Source: Telopea speciosissima (lineage: Eukaryota > Streptophyta > Magnoliopsida > Proteales > Proteaceae). Taken from it: a stretch of 64,000 nucleotides of DNA. The stretch covers positions 53,767,378-53,831,377 of the forward strand of contig NC_057926.1 of assembly GCF_018873765.1 (NCBI RefSeq), given 5' to 3'. The notes beneath the pieces are model-generated. The model ran no database searches and was not told where the DNA came from. It was given only the letters and a program-made list of their open reading frames with translations. Position numbers and translations under genes: made by a program. Positions within the stretch are counted from its first letter, which is position 1. Every line of letters starts with the position of its first letter. Below are positions 48,837 to 59,588 of the stretch, piece by piece.

Positions 48837-49047
48837 TATATATATATATATATATTTTGGTCAATCCTATACAAGGGCCCATAGGCCAACTATAATCTAC
48901 CACTGGGGTGGGGAGGGGAGGAGGAAGGGGGAGGGGGAAAGGTGCCTTTATGGCACAGATGCAAACTTGGAGAGTCGAACTCATGACCTCCAGGGGGCAT
49001 GCTCCAACTAGCAATGCCACCACTCAACCGAACTAGCGGTTGTTTGC
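48837..49047 (-). mobile_element. tRNA-derived SINE with perfect 11-bp target duplication
   Basis: On the minus strand the head reads ctagttcggttgagtggtgg (A-box like), and about 35 bp later atgagttcgactctcc (B-box). The body carries a long C-rich tract (ctttccccctcccccttcc) and ends caatcctatac-side in a (TA)n tail. The flanks carry agcatcacata exactly twice, 48826-48836 and 49048-49058. tRNA-like head, simple tail and long target duplication together identify a retroposed SINE. It is not one of the AU-type copies. Confidence 0.85.
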
Positions 49048-50341
49048 AGCATCACATACTTTGTTCAATAGTGTTTGTACTTAGCACCTCAACACATAAG
49101 TTTTTTTTTTTTTTTGGGATGAAAACTCAACGTACAAGTTGTCAATGCCAATATCTATTAATTTTTCAGCTGGAAAGTTTCAAATACAGGCTGACAGCTA
49201 GGGGATCCAACTTTATTCCGAGCTCAAGCCTATTTAAGTTGGCCTTAACCCCGAAAAGGCATTCCAAGCTAGGAGTTGGGCTGGGCCGGATAGGGCTTAG
49301 TCCTTGTATATATAAATATGGGTAAGAAATCGCTGATTGGACGTACAGCCTTTGCATTAGCGCAAGGGCCAATGAAATACTCGTTGGAGCATCAACATGG
49401 ATGAGATTTTTTATTTCATATGGGTCGGGATCAGGCATCATTCTTTTACCTTATAAATATATTGTTAATCTCAAAATTCTTTAAAATGGCTTACATTATA
49501 TCATTCTCAATGTCTTAAAATATTTTCGACTATACATGTGAAATGTCAAGATTTTTTACCCTCATTGAGAGACAAGGTGTATTAAAAAGGCAATATAGTA
49601 AGCATACAACTTCTTTTCCACCAACTTTAGTTACAACAAGATTTTTTTCATATATAATACATATATAAATATAATATGTTATTATACAAATTTTATCATA
49701 CATAGGGACTGCCATGATCAACCAGGTCTGACTAGGCTGGACTTGGGCTGAGTTAAGGAGAAGGGATGGGTTGGATTTCAAAAAATATAGCCCAGCCCAA
49801 CCCGATTGCACGCCTAGTGATGGTCTTAAATACACAGTAGGCAATATGGCTGATATAAAATCCCAAATTTAGCACTCGTTGAGGTGTACTACAATCCACT
49901 AGTCAGTCTATATCAGTCCAATGGACGACACTGTTAGTATATAGGGAAAAGGCATTCTGTTTGAGTGCGTTGTTCCTGTCATCAGACACAAGCCTTGCAA
50001 AATGACTGCCCCGCCTTCAATGAAAGGTGGAAATCTGCCTCCAAGCGACATAGGGGAACGCATGGCATCAATAGGATGCGGCAGAATGGTATCACACATT
50101 GGAGGACAGTGATATCATTTCATTTGAAAAGAAAAAAGATACACCCAGAGGTACTAGTGTATCCAGCCCTGGAGGCTCAGAGAACCTTTCCGATTATAAA
50201 AATGCCATTTTATTATAATGAATTTAAAGCGTCGAATCCATTTATAATGAAAGTTACAACACTTAAATGATTTTGAACAAATCTTTGAGGTAGTTTCTGT
50301 TCAAGGTTGATGTCTTGTATTTTATAATTTGGGCGATGGAC

Positions 50342-50531
50342 GAACCGTTATCGTCTCCTGTTTGCTGCCTGAACAGGATCGTCCTGTCCCCTCACATGGG
50401 GGTACAAAATGACGACCTAACCCCCTGCCCGAACACACTGCCCGAGGGAGATTAAGTCGTCATTTCACACCCCATATGAAGGGACAGGACGGTCCTGTTC
50501 GGGCAGCGAACAGAAGAGGATAAAAATTAGT
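50342..50531. mobile_element. Palindromic MITE of the 9.2/9.6-kb family
   Basis: The left arm tttgctgcctgaacaggatc pairs with right arm ggtcctgttcgggcagcgaa. The core is aaaatgacgacctaaccccc / gattaagtcgtcattt. Flanked by gatggac on both sides (50335-50341 and 50532-50538). Confidence 0.75.
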
Positions 50532-50985
50532 GATGGACTGCTTTAAAGGGACGTTGAAACCCCAGAAGACTTGAGGGTTTACATGGGGGTAATTTGGAAA
50601 TTTTAATCTCTTCATGTTTCGTTTGTTTTCTTCATCGTGTTTACATTTTCACTTCTACAGTTTCTTCTTTGAAGCGGCTGAAACTTAATCGATGAGGAGT
50701 TTGCATAAATTTTTATAGACAAATTATTTAGGCCTGGCCTTTCTGTAAATTCTACAAAATCTAAACCTGAAATCAACCCATTTATTATTTTTGTCCAAGT
50801 TGCCCCATAGGGGAACCGCAGGTGATAAAACCTATCACAAGCACAAGCCCACTTAAAGAAACAGAAACACCCAAACAACAACAGCAACTATAAATCTATA
50901 GAAAAACCTCCCAAAGCCTCTCGACCTGCAACTACATATATCTTAGCTACTAGACATTTCAGACCCAAAAGAGTACATATTATAT

Positions 50986-52324
50986 TCAGCGTCTCCTGCT
51001 TGCCGGCTCCTTCTGGGCATTGAAGTAGACGGTAGCCACGGGAACTCCGAGCTCGAGATTATTGGCAAAAGCTCTGGTACTAAAGTTGCTGCGCGGCTCC
51101 GGCTCCTCCACATCATTCACCTCATACTTCTGCTTGTACAACACAAAGATGAAGCGGTGTATGCCTAAATGTGGACGAGGGTTCGCGTAAGAAAGTATCT
51201 CTTTCCCTGCCAATGGACAATACATGAAGTAATTAAATACTCCATAGAAAGACAAAAAAGAAAAAGAAAAATTTAAAAAAATTTGAATTTGAGAAGAGAT
51301 ATACCCATGGAACAATCATTATGTCATCATTATTTTTGTCTTATTATGTGTTTTCTTTTTTTGTCTTGATATCTAAACGTAACTCAAGGCCTGAGCTTCA
51401 ATGTGAGGGCCTGAGCTACAATGTGAGTTTTGTGATGCATATGTAGCAATTCAACGAGTTCGGTTCCTCTGCACGTACCAACAGGTGAACGTAGATGTGA
51501 GAACCAATCACATTTTAATTTTGTTTTCATAAAAACCATCCTCCCCTTGTAAATGACAAAAATAGGACAAGTGATTGGCTCTCACATGTACGTTCACCTG
51601 TTGATATGTGCAGATGATCCATTCTCCAATTCAGCCCTCCTCCAACAGTGACGGGAGTTGAAAGATAAATCCGGCCAAAAAAGAGGTGTTTGGGTCATTT
51701 CCAAGGCGACCCCCTTTTTGGCATGGACTGGGCTGGATCTGCAGCACCCGCCACGACTGGAGGAGAGCCAGATTCCAAATGCAGGGAATAGGGCTAGCTC
51801 CTGGTGGCAAAACAAAGTGATACACATGGAAGCATATGAATGCGCCATGTGTCATTACCATACTGTGATGACAAGTGTGTTCTAACTAGACCTTTATAGA
51901 GAGTCGTTAAACAATTCTGCATGAAAATCTCTTCCACCTGTCGTACAACTGAGCCAGAATACCTCCCATGCGTCAGGTGCAGTTATTTTTCTCCATATAT
52001 CGGTAGAAACCATAGGGGTATTCCCGTCATTTCTGTTTGTGAGTATTGCAGTCTCAGACTCCCAACGCTATTCATTGGTCAAACTATAAGATAGTGACGT
52101 TACACATATTAGTATGACGTTACTACCCTTATAAGATTGCAATGTAGGTCGGCGTATTCTGTTGGACCGGTTTTCTCCAGAACCAAGGTTCAATCATGTC
52201 CAATCTATGTAGGACACTTGGAGTTTCTCTGAATAGAAACCCAGAAAGAGTGTAAGTTGCAGAAATAATCCCGATAACAAAACTGGTTTTTGTGGCAGGG
52301 GAGAAGGGATCTAACTCCCAAGTT

Positions 52325-52372
<48 letters not shown>

Positions 52373-53058
52373 CCACGGGTAGGGTTTGTTCCACCAGGAA
52401 TATTAACCACTATCCTGAAACCATCAGAGAGAGAATAACTGAATTAATTTTCCTAACAAAAAAAATTAACAAAATTATGGAATTATAAAATCTAAAAAGG
52501 TGGAACGAAAATAGGGGCGCTGTTCTCTGTGCCTTTGCGCCCAGGCACATGGGGTGGGCGTAATGATCACCTTGCCTTTCGCACAGGCTACCTATGTGCC
52601 TGGGTACAACCTGCGTTGCGGCACTGAGAACATTCTCCATAAAAGAAAGAGAGAGAGCGCCATGCAATACTAGAGAGGAAGAGGTTATTACCAATGGACT
52701 AGTTCACGCATGTTGGGTTCACTGGGGCTTGGTGCATCTGGGTCAGTCATTACCTGCATCAATTAAGCATTACATACAAGTTACCGCCACATTATCATCC
52801 CAGTAAAGGAGACATTAACCAGAAGAAGAAGAAAAAGAAGAAATGTGAGATGAGAAAGCAAACCAGAGTGAAGAGTTCGTGAAAGGGGCCTGAGATGAGG
52901 ACTTTGGGAGGATTGATGGTGGTGGAAGGCTTGATTTCACAGCCATTAGCAATATGCTTTGGGCCATAGTAGACGGACATGCTTACTGAGGGAACAAACA
53001 TGTCTATAACATCTCCTATCACTCGCCCAACTACAAGCGGTTCCACAGAAGCAGCCAT
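50986..53058 (-). CDS. MFT: MOTHER OF FT AND TFL1 (PEBP family), complete
   Basis: A phosphatidylethanolamine-binding-protein fold regulator that in Arabidopsis acts in ABA and gibberellin control of seed germination. Four exons: 53058-52864 (195 bp), 52753-52692 (62 bp), 52414-52374 (41 bp), 51206-50986 (221 bp). Total 172 aa. The 62- and 41-bp middle exons are the hallmark sizes of this family. MFT identity rests on MAASVEPLVVGRVIGDVIDM, GPKHIANGCEIKPSTTINPP, IPGGTNPTRG and the end FNAQKEPASRRR. The ligand-pocket DPDAPSPSEP and GIHRF motifs are intact. Odd points: residue 83, the position of FT Tyr85 / TFL1 His88 and usually Trp in MFT, is Leu (RELVHW). The exon 3 donor is G|GTATCT and runs straight into a CT microsatellite. 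The intron between exons 3 and 4 is 1167 bp. Confidence 0.95.
51462..51620. mobile_element. MITE inside the last MFT intron
   Basis: Arms: ctgcacgtaccaacaggtga then acgtagatgtgagaaccaat, and from the other side ctgcacatatcaacaggtga then acgtacatgtgagagccaat. Outer ends ggttcctctgcac / ggatcatctgcac. The arms are almost identical over 40 bp. Confidence 0.75.
52327..52370. repeat. (GA)22 microsatellite touching the MFT exon 3 splice donor
   Basis: Read on the minus strand this is (TC)22 beginning at intron position +4, directly after GTA. The donor therefore reads GTATCT and lacks G at +5. Confidence 0.95.
52514..52638. mobile_element. MITE inside the second MFT intron
   Basis: Same family as 4356-4490: left end ggggcgctgttctctgtgcc, right-end reverse complement ggagaatgttctcagtgccg, inner arms cccaggcacatggg / cccaggcacatagg. 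Confidence 0.7.
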
Positions 53059-53152
53059 GGTTTGATATAATAAATAAAAAACAAACACCCTTCACGAGCC
53101 ACAGAGATTGAAAGGAAGAGTTTGAGTGTTTATGGGGACAGCGGGTGAGGGA

Positions 53153-53163
53153 GTCTTTTATAG
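53153..53163 (-). promoter_or_regulatory. Probable TATA box of MFT
   Basis: Minus-strand ctataaaagac, about 100 bp upstream of the ATG at 53058; this predicts a leader of about 65-70 nt. Confidence 0.6.
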
Positions 53164-53258
53164 ACAAGTTTGAAAAAAAAAAAAAACAGAAGAAGGTGAG
53201 AAATTTGAAGGTATTTGGCATTCACACTCTAACAGAAGACAGAGGCGCCAGAGAGCTA

Positions 53259-53528
53259 CACGTGGACGCTCTGGCCAAGTAAAAGTCATCTCCTTGTATT
53301 GTCCATGTGCCACGTGTATTGTCCAGCTATACCTTTGGTTTTACAGAAAATCTGATCGAGAGGGGTAATGTAATAGGACTTAGGAGAAGATCGCCTGCCT
53401 TGGGACCGCCGAAATTTCCCGCTATGCGACAGTGGGTTTCCAAAAGAGGACAAAAAATTCCACGTGGTCTCGTGGGTCCACTGTGCTGGAAAGTTGAGTT
53501 CACGAAATAAGACACAAATATCCACGTG
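53259..53528. promoter_or_regulatory. Four CACGTG (G-box/ABRE-type) sites upstream of MFT
   Basis: CACGTG occurs at 53259-53264, 53311-53316, 53461-53466 and 53523-53528, that is 201-470 bp upstream of the start codon and just upstream of the TATA box. Three are in the context (T)CCACGTGG or ACACGTGG. These are binding sites for bZIP factors such as ABI5; Arabidopsis MFT is known to be an ABI3/ABI5 target, so ABA control of this gene is a reasonable inference. Confidence 0.65.
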
Positions 53529-53964
53529 GTTAGGTGGGGTTCCAATATGATACTCCTTTATATTCAATGTACTTCTCAACAGAACAAAAAAAAAAACTCT
53601 ATATTCAATGTACTTATGACGCACACTGGGTCATGACTATGGGGGTTCTTTCCGTAAATTCATTTTACAGTTCGATGACGTCATCATGACTTTTCATGAC
53701 CTTTCCCTTTTAACTGTAACCTAAAACAGAAACAAATGTGGATTGGTCTCCTCTCCTTCGAGGGCATCGTCCAATGAGTCTTACCAAAAAACCAAAACTC
53801 GCTCAATGAGTGCCTAATGGGTTGTGCCGTATGCATCTTGGCATGTGTTCAGTTAATCATTGGGATGTGTGCATCATAATCCAATCGTTTGATGCCTCAT
53901 TGGGCGATGCCCTTGAAAGAGAGGACCCGAATCCGATATACTTGGTGTGCTTTTGGTTTTCTAT

Positions 53965-54135
53965 AAAAATGAGAGGGATGGGTATACTAGCGGTATACCT
54001 GAAGTTAGCACCCTATTCATCTATCTATCTCTTCTCCTCCTTTGAAATGACTCCCTTACCCCTCAAAGGGAGGAGGAGAGACATAAACACATAAGGTGCT
54101 AGTTTACAACATACCACTGACATTCCTAGCCTTTT
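53965..54135. mobile_element. MITE, GGGTATGCTAGCGGTAT family
   Basis: Left end agggatgggtatactagcgg; right-end reverse complement gctaggaatgtcagtggtat. Inner arms tctcttctcctcctttga / caaagggaggaggagaga pair well. Confidence 0.65.
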
Positions 54136-54654
54136 CCCTTTTTTATTTTATGGGAAAGTGTTTTCAGTTCAAGGTGCGAGGGCATCAAGTGTTGTGTCAT
54201 TTGCATATTTCATGGGGGTGGGGCAATCATTCACCCCCATGTGTCTGGGCGCAAGGGCACACTTTCTAATAGAGTTCATTTTTCTTTTTCTTTTTTTAAA
54301 AAATAAAATAAAAATACAATTTTTGTTTGTTTTGTTGTAAATTTTTTTAGAGAGAATCATAGAGGATGATGATGGTATAATTACAATCTCATGGAGTTAA
54401 AACAGTTTTATTTTCTCAGCATTCCATCAGTATTTGGGGTTTGTATAAATTTGTTGGTGAATACCTAAGAATTTGGAGAAGTTGTGCTCCAGTAAATAGT
54501 TTTGTTTTTGAATTCTAATTTTTGAAAAATAAAAAAAAAGAACATTGTCCATTATTTTTAAAAGATTCTTTAGATATTCTTAAACACTTGATTAAATTCA
54601 TTGAAGGAAAAATCTTAAAAAAAAACAGTTTTTTCCTAGTAATATAAATTAGGG

Positions 54655-54820
54655 GAGAAGGATAGGCACACCGCCCATCTGCAGTAAACTAGCAGGTAGT
54701 GGCAATAGGGGCACATGACGGAACATCGTACATGAAGGGTAAAAGGTCACTTCAAAAGGAGGAAGAGAGAGATAAACATAGAGGGCACTAGCACCGGCTG
54801 TGTTTCAGCCTTTCCCATGA
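54655..54820. mobile_element. Decayed MITE, GGGTATGCTAGCGGTAT family
   Basis: Keeps the order of the family: ggagaaggataggcacaccg start, aagggtaaaaggtcacttca core, gaggaagagagagataaaca and gggcactagcaccgg near the right end. The arms are poorly matched. Confidence 0.5.
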
Positions 54821-55911
54821 AAGAGAATCCCAACAAATGGGCCCAAGGTTTGGTGGTTTGGTAGTTTAGTATAAGAAAGTTTTAAGCCTTGACTAAACTC
54901 AAGGCAAAAAGGTTTTCTACCCTGACGACCAGCTAAGAGATTTGGGGGTGCCAATAACCCCATTCATCCAATCCATTATATGTAGATATTAGATAAATAA
55001 ACAATAGCAAATAGATGGATGAGGCCAGAACTTAAGTTCTAAGCTGAATCTGCTGACTATAGGGTTACAAGTCATTTGCATTTTCAGTGTTGGCCATCTC
55101 TGTACGGGCATTGATCTTTTCTGCCATCTTTTTTAACCATTCAGGGGCTTAGTGCCTTAGTTTTCTTTCTTCTCCTCGAAAAAAGTTTCTGTGGGTGGAA
55201 AATCCAAATGGCTGTCCAACGCATTGATACCTCAACTACATGTATATTCAGCCTCCAAAGTCTTCAAATGTCCCTACAGAAACATCGAATCAAGGAAACA
55301 CAAAGGAGTGAACAGGTATATGGTACCAGAATATAAAATTTCAACTTGCAAGCAGCATTTCAAGCTAAGATTCAAGGTGATACTTGAAGTGCCGTTGCTT
55401 GGTGCCATGTAGAAGTTCAGGATGCCAGTGTGAAGATGCTCATTTGAGACTCATGGTGGCCACTTCATTCAAAAAATAAAAAACTGGGAGCTTTTGAAAG
55501 TGGAATTTGCATGAGGTTATCGCCCCCTTCTTTGAGCCACTCATACTGGGAAACCCCGACACCTTACCTATACAGTCAAACCTGGGACCTTCTTTCCACA
55601 TCCATACTTTGGACGAACGAAGGAAGAATGCCATGAATCACTGAAGCAAAGTTGCATAGCTAAGATTTTAAATAATGACTTCTGGATTACACAAATAATT
55701 AATATATCACAAACTAGGAATTCTTACATGTCCCTGCCAACAGTAGCATAGTGACTCCCATTTTTAGACAGTATATGGTTGAGCTAGGGTGTTGCACAAA
55801 AAAAAAAAAAAAAATGCCCGAGATGCCTCTCAATTGTAATATCAAGCAGTTCATGAATATCCTGCATCTTGATCATGGATTTTGAGTGCCCAAAATGCTT
55901 TACAAGAATGA

Positions 55912-56004
55912 TCAGTCACCCAGAAGGCAAAGGGGCTCTCTCATGCTAAGCTCGGCTTTGAGTTTCGGAAAGTGTTTGAGATCATGAGAAGTACCCAAAA
56001 TTTT
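55912..56004 (-). CDS. RECG1: Organellar RecG DNA helicase, last exon
   Basis: This exon encodes KILGTSHDLKHFPKLKAELS and MREPLCLLGD then stop, the C-terminal tail of plant RecG. The acceptor is ATGCAG|AAA, and phase 0 fits the donor of the preceding exon at 63554. RecG remodels stalled forks and branched recombination intermediates; in plants it is targeted to plastids and mitochondria and suppresses recombination between short repeats. The exon is 7.5 kb from its upstream partner because of a retrotransposon-bearing intron. Identity rests on joining the two exons; alone it would be unrecognisable. Confidence 0.9.
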   Translation of the reverse strand, partial: KILGTSHDLKHFPKLKAELSMREPLCLLGD

Positions 56005-56849
56005 CTGCATTCGCAAATTCAATTTCGAAGTCAAGTTACATCCACCAGATAAGAACTGTTGTTCCAACTGAAATGAGAATACCATCATGAACTGCATGAA
56101 GTTCCTAAAAGGAGGTCTAACTCAAAATTTATGAAATTTACATGTATGATAAAAAGTGTGGTCAAAGAAAGTATGTATCACGATTTTTGTAACTCACTTC
56201 GTCTGCCTCACCAAGAACCTCAGAGATCAGGTGAGGCTCATAAACTTGATTTGTGGTCACCAAGTCTTGATCCCCAAAAGTTTAGCAGTTACATTTAAAG
56301 TCAAATTATCAACTCCCCCTTCGTGAGGGGGGTCATCTGGGTGACACTCTCTGAATCTGATTCTCCACTGCTGTTTCCATTGAACTAAAGAAAAAGGATC
56401 ACCTAAGGGTAGCTTAAGAGTTTTTACGAAAATAACTTACCCAGTCTTTCATTTAAGTGTATCAGGAATATCTCATATTTGTATGATTGGTTATTCCAAA
56501 GTATGCCATTTCTTTTATAATCAAACAGAACTGATCATACTTGATCTATTTCATTGAGTCATTAAGGCAAAGAATGAGAAGACCTTCAGACAGCCTCTGA
56601 AGAAAAACAGGAGGTGGTTCCCCCCATCTCATCACTCCCAGACACTTGAGCACTTCCGGTTAGATTACTGGCTTCAATGGTAACTACTATACTTAACAAA
56701 CCTTGTGGGGTCAATAAAAGATTTGAGAGATGACTGCCTGCCAGGTAAAACCTAATTCGTTGACATTGAAAGGACCTAAGAAGATCCTGCCTGGGCTAGG
56801 TCCTTTATGATCCAGCCTTACATTAGACCGGCAGCAAATACTGGCGGAG

Positions 56850-57013
56850 TTTTAACTGTGTCTCAGATTATACATAATATAGTGGCCCGGTCGATGGAAT
56901 AGATATCCATCGTCTAGTTTTTTATTTTCTCTCTCACGATCCTGTCTTCTTCTTCTCACCGTCTTCTCAATCTCGCCTTTGTTTCTGGTTCTCTGAAGTG
57001 CTATCAAATTACA
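56850..57013 (+). repeat. Putative U5-side LTR remnant of the copia element
   Basis: Sequence directly before the primer-binding site, ending ...ctatcaaattaca|tgg. It contains a CT-rich leader-like stretch (tctctctcacgatcctgtct). The left limit is not visible: no tgttagag start like that of the 3' LTR occurs upstream. Confidence 0.45.
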
Positions 57014-57025
57014 TGGTATCAGAGC
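57014..57025 (+). other. Primer-binding site (initiator tRNA-Met)
   Basis: tggtatcagagc, the standard 12-base PBS of plant Ty1/copia elements, placed directly after a CA-type LTR end. Confidence 0.9.
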
Positions 57026-57767
57026 ACATCTGAAAACCTTGGGAAATACACAAAGGTTTCTCGGTTGAAGGTTAGAGAAACCTGTGCTGCTTGATTTCTT
57101 TTATAGGCCCTAGTTGATGGTGATTCAATGATAAACTAAGGTGTATACTGTTATTTTATTGGCTGGCATGGAGGGAGCCATCGATTGAATGCAGTATATT
57201 CATATTCAGACTTGCAACAGTCCTAGATTTCAAGTTTTTTTGAAGAGATACAAGAGTCTTAATTGCTTTTGATCACAGCACCAGATTATTCTCAAAATAT
57301 CAGGTCTTATTATCTCATACAAGAGGGTGACTTGATCCATAATCGAAGAAGATCAGCTTTGTTGATCCTATATATTTGCCTTTTTCCTCCTGGTGGTACC
57401 CTGTTTTTGGGTAGGTCGTCAGTCACATAGTTTGGCTGATTAAACTCTATTGGTTCAGCAGATCCCAGTAACTTTTGGGGTTTTGTTTACCTTATATAAA
57501 GGGTCATTTGATCCTTGTTTGAAGGTCTTTTAGGCCTTATCAATCTGACATTCAAAGGCTGGTTTTTCACACCATTTTTTTGAGAAGATTTCAGAATTAT
57601 TGATTCTGAAATTAATTAAGTTTCATCTGGTATTTTTTCCTATATCTGTGGGTTTTGTTCCTCTATTATAACAGGTCTCTCGACCTTCAATTAGTGTCAA
57701 TCACTAGGGCTTGGTATTTGAAGTTACATATTTCTTATTTTCTAAGGTTGCTGATTTCTCATTGTGT

Positions 57768-58812
57768 ATGATGGCTGAGCTTAAGACTACCACGGACAAT
57801 GTCAATGTCCAGATTACTACGATTAAACTCAATGGAGTTGGAAATTATCTGTTATGGGCTCAGGCAGTCAAGGTCTATATTAATGCAAGGGCAAACTGAA
57901 GTATCTCCTATCTGATCCCCCATCTGCTGATTCCAAGGAGCCTACTGATATATAAACCTACGATTAGTGGATGTGTGAGAATGGTACCCACCTTACATGG
58001 TTATGGAACAGCGTGGATCAGACCATTGCAGCTAATGTCATGTTTCATTCCACTGCTCAAGGAGTGGGGATGACCTGAAGTGCACATTCTCCCAAGAGAA
58101 GAATCTTAAAAGGTGTATGAGAAACTTTTTTCCTTCAAGCAGGGGGATAAATCCTAGAATGAATACTCCAACATTTTTACAGGCAAACAGGAGGAGCTCA
58201 ATATTCATCAGCCAATTACTACAACTCTGGAACAGTTACAACTTCAGCGTGAAGAGTTCTATCTTGCCAAGTTTATGGCTGGATTGAATCCAGATTATCA
58301 ATCTGTTAAAGGTCAGTTACTGGCTGGGGAGAAAGTACCTACTCTCAATGAGTCCTTTTCACATCTTCAACGTATTGCCACAGCTCCACGCCATGATACC
58401 TCCCTTAAAGACAGTTCTGCATTTTTTGCTGGCGTGGCTTTGGGTCTAATTCCTATGGGAAAGGTAGTGGTTCATGGGGAGGACGAGGCTGTGGCGGTGG
58501 CAGTACAGATGGACAACAGGGTGACAGACCCGTCAGACAGTGTTCTTTTTGTGGCAAGCTGAATCATACTATTGAATCGTACTGGGCAAAACATGGCAAA
58601 CCAGACTGAGCTCCGCAATCGGCTAATACTGCTGCTTCTGATGGCAATTCTTGAAAGGTCTCTTCTGGTGACACCAATATGGCATCCTCATCTACAGTTC
58701 TACCATCCAGTTCTGGATCTCGTGATGATTATAGTCAAATCCTTAAGGTCCTCCAGAACCTTCAGCCTCCTACTAGTGCATCCTCTGCCATTGCCACATT
58801 CGCTCACACAGG
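57768..58812 (+). pseudogene. Copia gag relic
   Basis: Starts MMAELKTTTDNVNVQ, then KLNGVGNYLLWAQAVKVYI, the usual gag opening, and breaks after INARAN. Later pieces: EQLQLQREEFYLAKFMAGLN-like text near 58220-58290 and LLAGEKVPTLNESFSHLQRI (58316 onward). A zinc knuckle CSFCGKLNHTIESY (58541-58582) has Tyr where the fourth ligand Cys should be. A Ser/Thr-rich tail near 58680-58812 ends ASSAIATFAHTG. There are at least three frame breaks and several stops. Confidence 0.85.
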
Positions 58813-58824
58813 TAGATCTGCTTG

Positions 58825-59588
58825 CTGAGGACACACGGGGGACGGTCGAGGCCTTGCAGGCTCAGATAGATGAACTTACCGGAAAGATGATCCTTTTGAT
58901 GTTGAAATGAGTAGTTGGGTAAAGAGTGATCTGAGTTCCCGCTATTCTGGAAGTGCATAGATCAGCAGGTATTTCAGTTGGGAAGTAGAGCTATTCCCTT
59001 TCTGTCTGTACTTGTACCGGCTGGCAAGCTACCTCTTCCCAGTGAAAGCTAAAGGTTGTTCTTCGATCATAATGATGTGCTATTCATAGATCTTACTTTT
59101 GTATTGTATGGGCAAATTAGCTTAATAAAAGCCTTAGTTTTGGCTCTTGTTTGAGGGTTGTCAAAACTTGCCGGTTTTAAGAATTCCTTCCTAGATCCAA
59201 CCCTTCTCTAAGTCAATCCCTCACCTATCGATTATCAGAGAGTCGTCTACTAAGTCAATCGAAACTGAAATCCTAAACTAAAGGACATTGATATGCTGAG
59301 TCAACGTGGACTACAACGCTCAGTTTTGAGCCTCGACCGGCACAAGTCACGTCTCTATGTGAAATAGGCACTCCGTCCGTCAAAAGATACAACTCCGCTG
59401 ATCAATCCAACATAATAATTCTGGCTAGGCATCAAGCTCGATTCGCTATCAATAATCACTAATAGAATCGGAAAGAAAGAATAATTTCAATAGTCAAAAC
59501 AAAGAAAGTAGGGTTGAGGAAATAAACCTTTCAAGGAAATAGGATTTGTATTCTTAACCTAAGGATACGAAAGAAAGGCAACTCTACC
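58825..59588 (+). other. Foreign-looking insert between gag and protease of the copia element
   Basis: About 750 bp with no resemblance to copia coding sequence. It opens with LAEDTRGTVEALQAQIDELT, a short coiled-coil-like reading. After a frame change it reads DDPFDVEMSSWVKSDLSSRY and a stop near 58957. An aataaaa signal lies at about 59125. It might be a captured host transcript end or a nested insertion; I do not recognise the protein. Confidence 0.45.

Larger units (their letters stand above)
40592..50985. other. Intergenic region between the HD-Zip and MFT genes
   Basis: About 10 kb with no host gene recognised. Open frames at 45.9-46.3, 47.2-47.5 and 47.7-48.1 kb are by-products of AT-poor repeats and hairpins. 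Besides the listed elements, decayed pieces of the MITE families are visible near 42.67, 44.9-45.06, 46.24-46.30, 48.44-48.52, 49.3 and 49.94-50.11 kb. In 41.3-42.6, 43.8-44.8 and 46.4-47.6 kb I see nothing clear beyond homopolymer runs and old 'gataccaatac' words. Confidence 0.55.
53529..55911. other. Intergenic region between MFT and the RecG gene
   Basis: No host gene recognised. It holds two relatives of the 34.7-kb MITE family (53965-54135 and 54655-54820). 55.0-55.9 kb probably contains the 3' UTR and downstream sequence of the RecG gene; no firm polyadenylation site was chosen. Confidence 0.5.

Noticed and set aside
48985..49040. Possible tRNA gene
   Set aside because: A- and B-box words are present, but no cloverleaf closes, and the unit has a tail and target duplications, so it is a SINE head.
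48999..49441. Frames of 91-108 codons near 49.2 kb
   Set aside because: They run through a SINE end and repeat words; no family signal.
51631..51885. Frames of about 75-85 codons in the last MFT intron
   Set aside because: Intronic, partly overlapping a MITE end; no protein family signal.
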